From Fluviicola sp. (GTDB lineage Bacteria; Bacteroidota; Bacteroidia; Flavobacteriales_D; Crocinitomicaceae), in contig NVXV01000010.1 of assembly GCA_002734085.1 (NCBI GenBank), positions 59,053 through 123,052 of the forward strand: a DNA stretch of 64,000 nt, read 5' to 3'. The position numbers and the translations under genes are program-made. Shown piece after piece: positions 35,256 through 44,455 of the stretch; position 1 is the first letter of the stretch, and each line of letters opens with the position of its first letter. The notes under the pieces were generated by a model. The model did not search any database. It was not told the origin of the DNA and saw only the letters and a program-made list of their open reading frames with translations.

Positions 35256-35275
35256 CTACCCTCAACATATATAAA

Positions 35276-35746
35276 ATGAACATCAACTATTATTTAATCC
35301 TTTTACTGCTGATCACATTAAATTCCTGTAGCATGTCAGATGAGGAGCTTTTGGTAGAAATAGAACAAGCCTCTACAATTGAAATAACCAAAACATTTCA
35401 TGGAAGTATTGCAGGATCTGGACAAGTAGAGTACACACTAAAGAAAAGCAGAGATTACGAAGCGATTGAAGAATGGATATTAATTCGAGACGAGGGTAGT
35501 CAGTTCCAAACCTATATTCCGTTGGATTCAGCTCAATTAAACACCTTCAGACAGTTTGTTAAGGAAGCAATTAAATCTCATGATTCAAAAAGAGTATATA
35601 CGAATTCATGTATGTCCCAAGATCCATGTGAATATGACATTCGAGTAAGTGGCTACAGTCGTCATTTACAACCTGACGAAAAAACGGATTCCTTGTTTTA
35701 CTCTTTAACAAAAGAGTTTTGCTTTGGTAAACAAATGTTTGATTGA
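35276..35746 (+). CDS. Small hypothetical lipoprotein
   Basis: The 156-aa product has a lipoprotein signal (YLILLLLITLNSC, cysteine at residue 18). The remainder has the pattern of a small beta-rich domain with two further cysteine pairs (TNSCMSQDPCEYDIRV and a late FCFG). No recognised family. Transcribed in the same direction as the KilA-N gene 63 bp downstream. Confidence 0.65.
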   Translation: MNINYYLILLLLITLNSCSMSDEELLVEIEQASTIEITKTFHGSIAGSGQVEYTLKKSRDYEAIEEWILIRDEGSQFQTYIPLDSAQLNTFRQFVKEAIKSHDSKRVYTNSCMSQDPCEYDIRVSGYSRHLQPDEKTDSLFYSLTKEFCFGKQMFD

Positions 35747-35809
35747 AAGAATATAAATTCGTAGATTTTAAAATATTTTCCGAACAGTTAGAGAGAAACC
35801 CAAAAAAAA

Positions 35810-36562
35810 ATGGCAAAAAGCAGAAAATTAAATGTAAACGAATCTTCCATAGCGGTAATCAACCAAAATGAAATTGATTACATCAGTTTGACCGATATGA
35901 CAGTTTCTTTTCGTGAAGGAAGTGGTCTAATCGGTAAGTGGATTACCAACAAAAACACTATGGAGTACATCGGGGTTTGGGAGAAAATCAATAATCCTAA
36001 TTTTAATTACCCCGAATTCGGGGTAATTACTCAAGAAGCAGGTGTAAATAGATTTATTATGTCTGTTGGACAATGGATTGACCGTACAAATGCAGTTGGT
36101 ATGATAGTAAAAGCTGGTCGTTACGGTGGAACTTATGCCCACAAAGATATTGCGTTTCATTTTGCAATGTGGCTAAGTCCTGAATTTCAAATTTACTTAG
36201 TTAATGAATTTCAGCGACTGAAAGACGATGAAAACAACCGATTGAAATTAGAATGGAATTTACAACGAACCTTATCGAAGGTGAATTACCACATTCACAC
36301 GGACGCCATTAAAGAAAATCTAATTCCAAAAGAAGTTACCAAACAACAGTCAAGTACTCTCTATGCTAGCGAAGCCGATTTGCTTAACGTAGCTCAATTT
36401 GGAATCACGGCAAAGGAATGGAGAGAAAACAATCCCGACCAAAAAGGTAACATAAGAGATTCTGCAACATTGGAACAGTTGGTAGTATTAAGCAATATGG
36501 AAAGTATAAATGCTTTACTTATTCGACAAGGGTTGCCTCAAAATGAACGACTTATTAACTGA
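35810..36562 (+). CDS. KilA-N domain protein, C-terminus lost by frameshift
   Basis: The 250-aa product is of the KilA-N type: NEIDYISLTDMTVSF at the N-terminus, GLIGKWITNKNTMEYIGVWE, and AGRYGGTYAHKDIAFHFAMW with SPEFQIYLVNEFQRLK. KilA-N proteins are DNA-binding proteins of phages and mobile elements. The current frame ends NERLIN at a TGA. The next frame continues without a start as LNKVAITQMKSLLESNAVKK, ending LK at a stop at 36625-36627, the expected tail of this family. A single missing A near 36556 (ATTAAC for ATTAAAC) explains this. The main domain is intact, so the protein may still function. Confidence 0.85.
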   Translation: MAKSRKLNVNESSIAVINQNEIDYISLTDMTVSFREGSGLIGKWITNKNTMEYIGVWEKINNPNFNYPEFGVITQEAGVNRFIMSVGQWIDRTNAVGMIVKAGRYGGTYAHKDIAFHFAMWLSPEFQIYLVNEFQRLKDDENNRLKLEWNLQRTLSKVNYHIHTDAIKENLIPKEVTKQQSSTLYASEADLLNVAQFGITAKEWRENNPDQKGNIRDSATLEQLVVLSNMESINALLIRQGLPQNERLIN

Positions 36563-36636
36563 ACAAAGTAGCTATTACACAAATGAAATCCTTGCTTGAA
36601 AGTAACGCAGTTAAAAAATTGAAATAAAAACATCAA

Positions 36637-37308
36637 ATGACAAAAAAAGCAACACTCCTCGGCGCAACAGGACTAATCGGTGGCCACATCCTAAACACCT
36701 TACAAAAAGACCCCGCCTTTGATGAAATAAAAGTAATCGTAAGGCGACCATTGGCGATCGATGATCCGAAAGTGAAAGTGGTAGAAATTGACTTCGAGGA
36801 TAAAGCCCAGTTCGAAGGAGCCATGAAAGGAAGTGACGCTGTTTTTTCTGCTATCGGTACTACACAGAAAAAAGTCAAAGGAGATAAAGAAGCTTATCGA
36901 AAAATAGACTACGATATTACCCTAAACGCGGCGAAGTTTAGTTTGAAACACGGCTGTAAACAGTTTTTGGTCGTTTCTTCCATAGGCGCAGACAGTAGTA
37001 AGAGCAATTTCTATCTCAAGCTAAAAGGAGAAGTAGAAGACGACTTGACAGCATTGGTAGAAGAGCCAGATGGTTTTGAATCTGTTTCAATTTTCAGACC
37101 TTCTCTTTTGCTGGGAGATCGGAATGAAACGAGAATCGCTGAAAATATCGGTCAGTTTTTTGCGAAAGGCTTGTCTTTTTTGTTTCCTAAGGATTATAAA
37201 CCTATCAAAGGAAAGGAAGTAGCACAAGCTATGGTAGAGGCTGCTAAGCGTGATGAGAGAGGAGTGGAGGTGTATCGGTATGCGAGGATGAAGGAATTGG
37301 TTGGGTGA
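36637..37308 (+). CDS. NAD(P)-binding SDR, TIP30/HTATIP2-like
   Basis: The 223-aa protein has the Rossmann motif GATGLIGGH at residues 9-17, AIGTT near residue 72, and VVSSIGADSSKSNFYLKLKG, where Ser, Tyr and Lys sit in the order of an atypical SDR active site. FRPSLLLGDR follows. It matches the atypical SDR a5 group (TIP30-like), which are oxidoreductases or NADPH sensors of unknown substrate. Stand-alone gene followed by a short hairpin with a T run. Confidence 0.85.
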   Translation: MTKKATLLGATGLIGGHILNTLQKDPAFDEIKVIVRRPLAIDDPKVKVVEIDFEDKAQFEGAMKGSDAVFSAIGTTQKKVKGDKEAYRKIDYDITLNAAKFSLKHGCKQFLVVSSIGADSSKSNFYLKLKGEVEDDLTALVEEPDGFESVSIFRPSLLLGDRNETRIAENIGQFFAKGLSFLFPKDYKPIKGKEVAQAMVEAAKRDERGVEVYRYARMKELVG

Positions 37309-37314
37309 TATCAC

Positions 37315-37340
37315 GCCCCTTCAGGGCTATATATTTTTTT
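37315..37340 (+). terminator. Weak hairpin terminator
   Basis: GCCC pairs with GGGC around CTTCA, followed by TATATA and a T7-8 run, 6 bp after the SDR stop. Confidence 0.5.
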
Positions 37341-37358
37341 CGAAAATTATTCACTTCG

Positions 37359-39257
37359 CTAAACAAACTCAGCCAACTCCATCCAGCGTTCGCTTTTCTC
37401 TTCAATCGATTTCACAACTTCGGAAAGCTTTCTACTGGCTTCAGTCAGTTCTTCTGATGTGGCATCAGGTTTAGAAAGAATAGTAGTTAAAGACTCTTTT
37501 TCTGTTTCGAGCTTCATGATTTCTTCATCCAGCATTTCAAACTCTCTTTGCTCTTTAAAAGATAGTTTTCTTTTTCCCTCAGTTGGTTTTGTAGCCGCCT
37601 TTTTTGCTTCTTCGGCTTCTTTTTGTTCTTTTGCCTCTTGTTTGGCCAAAACTCGTTTGTCTTCTTGTGCTTCTTTTTGTTCTATTTTTAACTTCTCACG
37701 ATAAGCAGTATAGTTCCCGATGATATCATTGATCTCACCATTCCCTTCAAAAACGAAAATATGATCTACCATTTTATCCATGAAGTATCTATCATGCGAT
37801 ACGACAATCAAACAACCTTCGAAGTTTTTCAGGTAATCTTCCAACACACTTAATACAAAGATGTCTAAATCATTGGTAGGCTCATCGAGAATTAGAAAGT
37901 TCGGATTTGCCATCAAAACCTTCATCAACTTTAGCCTTCTTTTCTCACCACCACTTAGTTTACGAACAAAGTTGTAATGCATACTTCTTGGAAATAGAAA
38001 CTTTTCCAAAAACTGTGCAGCAGACATTTCTCTACCTTTTGACAATGGAATATATTCAGCTACTTCGCGAATGACATCAATCACCTTCATGTCTTCATCC
38101 ACTTGAATATTCTGCTGTGAATAATATCCAAAAACAACAGTATCTCCAATAACAATTTTACCAGTATCTGGCGTTTCCTCTCCCATAATCATGCGGAGCA
38201 AAGTAGATTTCCCCGCACCATTTGGTCCAACTATTCCTAACCTTTCTTTTCGTTTGAAAGTATAATCCAGTTTATTGACGATTGGTTTTTCTGGAAATGA
38301 CTTTGATATATTGTGCAACTCAAGAATTTTAGTTCCAAGTCGCTCCATCTTAGTATCGAGTTGCAGCTCTTCTTTTTCTAAATTCTGACTGGCTACTTTT
38401 TTCGTTTCGTGAAAGCTTTCAATTCTCGCTTTTTGTTTCGTACCACGCGCTTTTGGTTGACGTCGAATCCACTCCAACTCTTTCTTCATGTGGTTTCTAG
38501 CTTTTCCTACAACTGTTGCATGCAATTCTTCTCGTTCCGCTTTTTTCTCAAGGTAATAAGAGAAGTTTCCTTTATATCTGTAAAGCGTTTCGTCTTCTAA
38601 CTCGTAAATAACATCTGTCACCACCTCTAGGAAATAACGATCGTGCGTTACCATGAAAATAGTTGATTTTGATTTCGTCAAATACTCTTCTAACCATTCA
38701 ATCATATCCAAATCCAAATGGTTGGTTGGCTCGTCTAAAAACAAAAAATCAGGTTCTGCTACCAATACTTTTGCTAATGCGACACGTTTTCTTTGTCCGC
38801 CAGATAAAGTAGAGACTGATGCGTTATAATCATCCAGTTTCAATTTTGAAAGAATCTGCTCCACCACAGAATCAAGGTCCCAGGCATTCAATTCAGAGAC
38901 ACGTTCAAATAAAGCGGCCATCTGCTCTTCATCGTTTTCTCTAACCGCTTTTGAATACGCTTTAAAAACATTGAGTTTTGGTAAATCGTGATCAAATACC
39001 TCTTCATAAATGGTATTCGATTCATTTAGTTTGTCTGACTGCTGAAGGTAAGCAACCGATATGTCATTACGAAATACAACTCTACCACTATCGTAATGCT
39101 CTTCACCAACAATACATTTCAACAAAGTTGACTTCCCATTTCCATTTTTGGCAACAAGACCAACTTTCTCTCCCTGGTCTATACCAAAAGTGAGGTTTTC
39201 AAAGATGATACGATCTCCGTATGTCTTTGTAAGATTTTCAACTGATAAATAATTCAT
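37359..39257 (-). CDS. ABC-F family ATP-binding protein (Uup-like)
   Basis: The 632-aa soluble protein has two ABC domains. The first has Walker A AKNGNGKSTLL (~residue 36), signature LSGGQRKRVALA and Walker B FLFLDEPTNHLD. The second has GPNGAGKSTLLRM (~344), LSGGEKRRLKLM and FLILDEPTNDLD. The linker between them is long and basic, and a ~80-residue C-terminal coiled coil (KLSFKEQREFEMLDEEIMKL) is typical of Uup. No transmembrane domains are present. ABC-F proteins act on ribosomes or, for Uup, on branched DNA. The start codon overlaps the DUF4293 stop as TAATG, so the two genes are translationally coupled. Confidence 0.94.
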   Translation of the reverse strand: MNYLSVENLTKTYGDRIIFENLTFGIDQGEKVGLVAKNGNGKSTLLKCIVGEEHYDSGRVVFRNDISVAYLQQSDKLNESNTIYEEVFDHDLPKLNVFKAYSKAVRENDEEQMAALFERVSELNAWDLDSVVEQILSKLKLDDYNASVSTLSGGQRKRVALAKVLVAEPDFLFLDEPTNHLDLDMIEWLEEYLTKSKSTIFMVTHDRYFLEVVTDVIYELEDETLYRYKGNFSYYLEKKAEREELHATVVGKARNHMKKELEWIRRQPKARGTKQKARIESFHETKKVASQNLEKEELQLDTKMERLGTKILELHNISKSFPEKPIVNKLDYTFKRKERLGIVGPNGAGKSTLLRMIMGEETPDTGKIVIGDTVVFGYYSQQNIQVDEDMKVIDVIREVAEYIPLSKGREMSAAQFLEKFLFPRSMHYNFVRKLSGGEKRRLKLMKVLMANPNFLILDEPTNDLDIFVLSVLEDYLKNFEGCLIVVSHDRYFMDKMVDHIFVFEGNGEINDIIGNYTAYREKLKIEQKEAQEDKRVLAKQEAKEQKEAEEAKKAATKPTEGKRKLSFKEQREFEMLDEEIMKLETEKESLTTILSKPDATSEELTEASRKLSEVVKSIEEKSERWMELAEFV

Positions 39258-39829
39258 TAACGAATACGGTCTATTGATTGAATCAATCGCAAATCACGAC
39301 GAATTCCGATGTTAGCTAGAAAAGAAAATGCTGTTGCGATTGCAATGCAGTAAAATCCTAAGCCTAAAGTGTTATTGACTACATAGCTTTCTCCTAAATC
39401 TGAAGTATAGCTCATTAATATGTAGTAAAATATAACAGAAACTATGAATGAAAGTAAATTAAATACAAAGAGCACTCGACCTAGTCTTAGCTGTCTTTTT
39501 AGATTCTTGTAACTCATTAAAACCACCACGTTCAACATCGCAAGTAAAATTGTTATTGAGAAAAACGGGAAATAGAATGTAGGGATTTCCTTTGTTTCTT
39601 GAGGAACGTCTACTTTTTCTAGGGCTGCTTTTATATAAGTTTCATCTTCTACTGTCAATGTTCCATTTACTACAATATCTTTCTGTACGCCAAAAACGTT
39701 CGCGTGTGTGTGAAGCGAAAAGGCATCTGGTTTAACTACTGTAGATTCAAAAACATCTTGACCTAAAGTTAAAACTACCAATGCGGCTAAAGTCAAAATC
39801 AAATATAAAGATTGTACGCGCTGTATCAT
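39257..39829 (-). CDS. DUF4293 membrane protein
   Basis: The 190-aa protein starts at MIQRVQSLYLI (ATG ending at 39829); the TTG six codons upstream is rejected because family members begin MIQR. Four membrane helices: residues ~6-24, ~88-105, ~122-143 and ~160-177, with the family-like loop between TM1 and TM2. DUF4293 is specific to Bacteroidota and of unknown function. It is coupled to the ABC-F gene by a 1-bp overlap. Confidence 0.88.
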   Translation of the reverse strand: MIQRVQSLYLILTLAALVVLTLGQDVFESTVVKPDAFSLHTHANVFGVQKDIVVNGTLTVEDETYIKAALEKVDVPQETKEIPTFYFPFFSITILLAMLNVVVLMSYKNLKRQLRLGRVLFVFNLLSFIVSVIFYYILMSYTSDLGESYVVNNTLGLGFYCIAIATAFSFLANIGIRRDLRLIQSIDRIR

Positions 39830-40323
39830 AATTCTAATTTGTTGCAAAGATATTGAAGAAGTGTGAATGATTGGTTAAAAAGGGAAGAATATTATTATAG
39901 ATGATTTTTGAACGGAGTAAGTAGACCCAAGTTCATGCGATACAATCACGCGGTAGCTTGGGGACTTAGATCCTTTTTTTGTTCAAGTATATCTATCTGA
40001 CTGAAATAATTTGATACCTAACTACTTGGATTCTAAATTATTTCTATATACTTTGCATAATACAATTCATACTAACTTTAACTCAGCTTGTACCAACAAC
40101 ATCAAATAAAGCGACCTAACAGTCAAATATTACCTAGTTTCACAGGGCAGTCAAACTCTAATAGTTTGTTGTTGAGAAGCACTCCTCATTATACACCTCT
40201 GGCAATCATTAAACCAAATAAACGCATTACACAAAGTAAATCATTAGAACCTCCTTGACTGTTTCAGTCTAGCGCTCAAAAAACTATACACTCAATTTTA
40301 ATTACATACTTAAATGATAAAAT
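39830..40323 (+). other. Intergenic region with inverted repeat
   Basis: Divergent promoter region of 494 bp. It contains CCCAAG (39928-39933) paired with CTTGGG, with an inner GCGAT/ATCACGC stem, followed ~12 nt later by a T7 run. This could be a small structured RNA or a terminator-like hairpin. Nothing else was recognised; the part next to the 40324 start is AT-rich. Confidence 0.4.
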
Positions 40324-43300
40324 ATGAAACAATTTATAAAACAAATAGGAAAAACATTCCTATTCACAGCGAGTTGCGGTCTTTTGTCCGCGGGCATCTA
40401 CGGACAAACACAAAACACGGGAAATAATATCTGGTCGTTTCCTCCTAATTATATAAAAACAAATGGACAAATTCTAGCCCTTCCCGAAGGACCAAACGCA
40501 GGGCCATTTGATGATTACAATGGCGTTCCATCGAATAACTCACATAATGTAATGCGAGACATTGATGGGAACATTCGCTTTTTTGTGGTGGATGAACGTG
40601 TATTTGACAACCAGGGCAGACTGATTGATAAGATGTATAGTGGTGCAAAAGACATCAAGGGTGCAGCGGAGACGGTTATCCTTCCAGACCCTTCGAATTG
40701 TCAGCGGTATTATATATTTTCAACAGGAAGGTCAGGATATACAAACCAGTCTAGTAAAGAGCCTTTTTATTCTATCGTTGATTTGTCGGCTGAAAATATA
40801 TACGACAATACAAGAGACGGGGCATTAGTATTCACCAATTCTGGTACAGCAACATCAATTGCTGACATTACACCTGGGTTTTATGGATCTTCACTGCCTG
40901 GTGAAGATAATTCAGCCTCAAAGTTTGGCAATGTCTTTATTGCTGCTACTGAAGAGAATTGTAACGGTGATAGATTTGTATATGTTTCCACAGAAAACGG
41001 AATCTTTCAATATATTCTGGATGAAAATGGGGTTACCTATACGAATGAGTTTATACTATTTCAATTGGGTAGACCGTTCAACCAAATCAAAATGAGAAGT
41101 GGAATGGAAGTTGTCCAGTTACCGAATGGTAACTACCGCATTGCAGTAGGGCATGACGCAGTTGAAAACAACTTTAGAGGAACTGGATTGTTTACTGCTG
41201 AGTTAGATGATCAAGGGGTACTGGTTCCCACTTCTCAACAATCTTTTTTCCTGGCCAATGATGGAATTGGAACGATAGATACACAAGCTTATATTCATGG
41301 GTTGGAGTTTTCTCCGGATGGGAGTATTTTATATGTAACCCACAACACAAACAATAACAATCCCGATCCGATAGAATATTTTGATTTTGACAACCCTGGA
41401 AGTGGATTACAACCATTAAACGTGACAGATGATGAAGACTTTGAAATGTCTCAAATGGAAATAGATATTGATGGTGACTTAGCATTTGTTACAGAAGACC
41501 GCATTGCAGCACTTGAAGACCCAAACACACCAAGTGCAACTAATTGGGTGAATATAAAAGTACCTTTTGGGAGTAGTTATTTACCCAACGATGAGTCTAC
41601 ATTTACTACGATTCCTACTTTTGCACGGGCAATTACTTCCTACATCTTTCCAGATCAGGTTGGAGGCATGGATTATACCAGGCATTTAACTTCAAGTTTA
41701 GAATGTCTGGGGGCAATTAGCAATGGTGGCATTAGTACTTGGTCTCCTGGTGTGAATAACAACCCTTTTGGTTCAGCCAATGGAGAAGTTTATATTGATG
41801 GTGATTTAACAATTCCAATGGGAACAAACATTCAAATGAATGGTATGACGTTTTATTTTACGCCAGGTTCAAAATTGATTGTGGAAAGAGGGGATGCAAA
41901 CAACTCGGGGGCAAGATTAACGCTGGTAAATTCAACCTTAACTGTCGATAACCTTTGTTTTGCAGATGCTATGTGGAATGGTGTACAAGTTCAGGGATAT
42001 TCTAACGAAAATCAATTTCCTTTGGGAAGCACAAAACAAGGTTGGTTTAGAATGTTTAATAACTCGCGTGTGGAGCATGCTTATATTGGCGCAGCCACAA
42101 CGATTTACCAAAGTCAATCCACTTATCCCTTTGAACCAGGAAACGCTGATTTTTCAGCTACTGGAGGTATTGTTGAAGTATCAAACAGTACATTTTTTAA
42201 TAATCGTCAGGATCTTTTCTTTTATAGTTATCAGGCACCAAACGGTCAGGACAACAGAGGACATGCAACAAACACACGTTTTATAACGGATGGTGCGTTA
42301 AACGATCCAAATGCATTTCCTTTTGGTCATGTTACCATACTAGGTAATGTTGGTATTAATCTTTTTGGTAATGACTATATCAATGAAACCCCTAATTTGT
42401 ATGCTTTTAGTGAGCAAGGATCAGGAGTAGTAAGTATTAATTCTCAAGTGAAAGTAAAAGCACGCTGTCAAAGCTTTACCAACCCCTGTACAAATTTTGA
42501 CCGCAGTGAATTCCGTAATTTGTATTATGGCGTCGCTTCTTTGTCAAGTGTAAGTGGGAGGAAAACAACGATTGACAGAAGTTTATTTATCAACAATTAT
42601 TTTGGGGCCTACCTTGGAAACGACGACTTTTCAGAAGTTACACGTAATGACTTTGAGGTGTATCGTTCGGCAGCACCGAATGAGACTTTTGAAACTTTTG
42701 GACTCTATTTGAATGGCTGTGACGGCTACCAGGTGGAAGAAAATACTTTTACCGAGTTTGATGATCCTTTGGTTCCAGCTTTTGGTAACACCTACGGTGT
42801 GGTAGTTAACAATTCTGGAATAGGAGACAATGAAATTTACAGAAATGAGTTTTTTGACCTTAAAATAGGTTCTCAGGCTCAAGGAATCAATGGATTCGAT
42901 ACAGAGGCAAATCAACCCCCTACCTTTATACAAGGATTACAGTTTAAATGTAACGAATATTATAATGATGTGGAGGTGGCTGATATCGCCGTTACTTCAG
43001 GACTAATTAGAAGAGAGCAGGGAGACTGTGATCCTTCTGCTAGCCCTCAAGCACTTACAAAACCAGCAGGAAATCGATTTAGTATTTTTACACCAGGTGA
43101 CGAAATTGCTGCAAATCCTGGTGTCGTTTTCTTCGAATATGCACATCATTCAGATGCTATCACATGGCCAGTTAACTATAATGCTAGTATTGTTGCACTT
43201 AACCAGTGTGCATCTTCAAGTGATCCTGTCTTTTTTGACCCGACTAAATCCTGTCCTTCAAAAATCATTGAATTAGGACCCATTGGTGTACTGCCACTTC

Positions 43301-44388
43301 TCCCAATTTTCAGAAGTCGTTTAGATTCGCTTAAAGAGGTAATTATTGCTAAAGAAGAGTTGATTGATGATAATGCAACTGCATTTTTAATTGGACTGAT
43401 TGAAACGGGGAATAATGGAACGGTTAAAAACACATTGCTTGATGTGTCTCCGTACCTTTCTGATGAAGTACTGATTGCTTACATCAACTCAAACCCTCCA
43501 AAAGGTCATTTAAAACAAGTGCTCTTAGCCAACTCTTCGCTCTCGGATGACGTCTTATTAGCAATGGAGAACATAAACATACCGAATGGCATAATGAATC
43601 AAATCAATAATGCACAAGTAGGCAAATCTGAACGCGATCGTTTGATTAGTGATATTAATTACGATAGAACAGAGCGCTCATTGCTTTTGAATCAAACCAT
43701 CCGTTTGGTACTGGAAGATACCATCATGCCTGGAAGATTGGATACGGTAGCTGTACTGCTCAAACAAGAGTCAGAACAAAGAAGAAAAGAACAGCTGTGT
43801 GATGTGTACCTCTGTGATAGAGATACCAGTAGGTTTAATGATAGCCGTTCAAACATCGAAGCTGAATTTGGGCAAACCAATTATGTTCGAATGGCAGACA
43901 TGAATAATCTTCTCTCAAAAGAAACAGGTGCTTTTACGACAGATACCTTGAGAACAAACAGTAGTTTGAGAGAAGAAATAGAAGATATTGCAGCAGATCA
44001 AAATGATCGGATTAACGCTGTGAGAGCAGAAGCGCTTCTTGCTTTCTTTAGAGATTCTGTAAAAATTCCATTTGTAGAACCATTACTTCCAAATAGCGGA
44101 AGCAAAATGATGGTGAATGAGAATGAAGGAACAGAACAGTTACGCGAAATGAAACTCTACCCGAATCCATCAAATGGAAGCCTTGTGGCTGTAGAAATTG
44201 ATGCGGAAGGATATGAGAACCCTACAATTGAGGTGGTTGACCTTACAGGGAAAAGTGTGGCTCATTACGAGTTTAAAGACAAAAACAAAGTGAAAATTAC
44301 TACTTCTGATTTTAACGCAGGAGTTTACTTTGTGAAGTTGAATGATAATGGACGTTTTATAGAAACGCAAAAGTTAATTATTCAGTAA
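40324..44388 (+). CDS. Very large secreted protein with beta-propeller/beta-helix regions and T9SS type A sorting domain
   Basis: The 1354-aa protein has a signal peptide (ending AGIYGQ). Residues ~30-450 read like a beta-propeller (GNVFIAATEENCNGDRFVYV, HGLEFSPDGSILYVTHN). Residues ~500-900 look like a right-handed parallel beta-helix of surface type (repeated short strands such as GIVEVSNSTFFNN, GVVVNNSGIGDNEIYRNEFF). Residues ~1030-1280 are helical and charged. The end is a T9SS tail (MKLYPNPSNGSLVAVEI, VVDLTGKSVAHY, GVYFVKLN, QKLIIQ). It is probably a cell-surface adhesin; the beta-helix may bind or cut polysaccharide, but no catalytic residues are assignable. The next gene, 68 bp downstream, encodes another T9SS cargo protein. 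Confidence 0.86.
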   Translation: MKQFIKQIGKTFLFTASCGLLSAGIYGQTQNTGNNIWSFPPNYIKTNGQILALPEGPNAGPFDDYNGVPSNNSHNVMRDIDGNIRFFVVDERVFDNQGRLIDKMYSGAKDIKGAAETVILPDPSNCQRYYIFSTGRSGYTNQSSKEPFYSIVDLSAENIYDNTRDGALVFTNSGTATSIADITPGFYGSSLPGEDNSASKFGNVFIAATEENCNGDRFVYVSTENGIFQYILDENGVTYTNEFILFQLGRPFNQIKMRSGMEVVQLPNGNYRIAVGHDAVENNFRGTGLFTAELDDQGVLVPTSQQSFFLANDGIGTIDTQAYIHGLEFSPDGSILYVTHNTNNNNPDPIEYFDFDNPGSGLQPLNVTDDEDFEMSQMEIDIDGDLAFVTEDRIAALEDPNTPSATNWVNIKVPFGSSYLPNDESTFTTIPTFARAITSYIFPDQVGGMDYTRHLTSSLECLGAISNGGISTWSPGVNNNPFGSANGEVYIDGDLTIPMGTNIQMNGMTFYFTPGSKLIVERGDANNSGARLTLVNSTLTVDNLCFADAMWNGVQVQGYSNENQFPLGSTKQGWFRMFNNSRVEHAYIGAATTIYQSQSTYPFEPGNADFSATGGIVEVSNSTFFNNRQDLFFYSYQAPNGQDNRGHATNTRFITDGALNDPNAFPFGHVTILGNVGINLFGNDYINETPNLYAFSEQGSGVVSINSQVKVKARCQSFTNPCTNFDRSEFRNLYYGVASLSSVSGRKTTIDRSLFINNYFGAYLGNDDFSEVTRNDFEVYRSAAPNETFETFGLYLNGCDGYQVEENTFTEFDDPLVPAFGNTYGVVVNNSGIGDNEIYRNEFFDLKIGSQAQGINGFDTEANQPPTFIQGLQFKCNEYYNDVEVADIAVTSGLIRREQGDCDPSASPQALTKPAGNRFSIFTPGDEIAANPGVVFFEYAHHSDAITWPVNYNASIVALNQCASSSDPVFFDPTKSCPSKIIELGPIGVLPLLPIFRSRLDSLKEVIIAKEELIDDNATAFLIGLIETGNNGTVKNTLLDVSPYLSDEVLIAYINSNPPKGHLKQVLLANSSLSDDVLLAMENINIPNGIMNQINNAQVGKSERDRLISDINYDRTERSLLLNQTIRLVLEDTIMPGRLDTVAVLLKQESEQRRKEQLCDVYLCDRDTSRFNDSRSNIEAEFGQTNYVRMADMNNLLSKETGAFTTDTLRTNSSLREEIEDIAADQNDRINAVRAEALLAFFRDSVKIPFVEPLLPNSGSKMMVNENEGTEQLREMKLYPNPSNGSLVAVEIDAEGYENPTIEVVDLTGKSVAHYEFKDKNKVKITTSDFNAGVYFVKLNDNGRFIETQKLIIQ

Positions 44389-44405
44389 ACAGTTAAATTA
44401 AAAAT

Positions 44406-44444
44406 AGCCCCTGTGTCTAAGGATAAACTCAGGATGCAGGGGCT
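44406..44444 (+). terminator. Hairpin between two T9SS cargo genes
   Basis: AGCCCCTG pairs with CAGGGGCT around a ~23-nt region that has internal partial pairing. The T run is short (TTTATT), so it may attenuate rather than fully stop transcription. Confidence 0.6.
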
Positions 44445-44455
44445 TTATTAACAAA

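Noticed and set aside
28500-35300. Integron integrase or other tyrosine recombinase
   Set aside because: No protein in the window shows the R...HxxR...Y pattern or the IntI-specific insertion; the array lacks an integrase as far as can be seen here.
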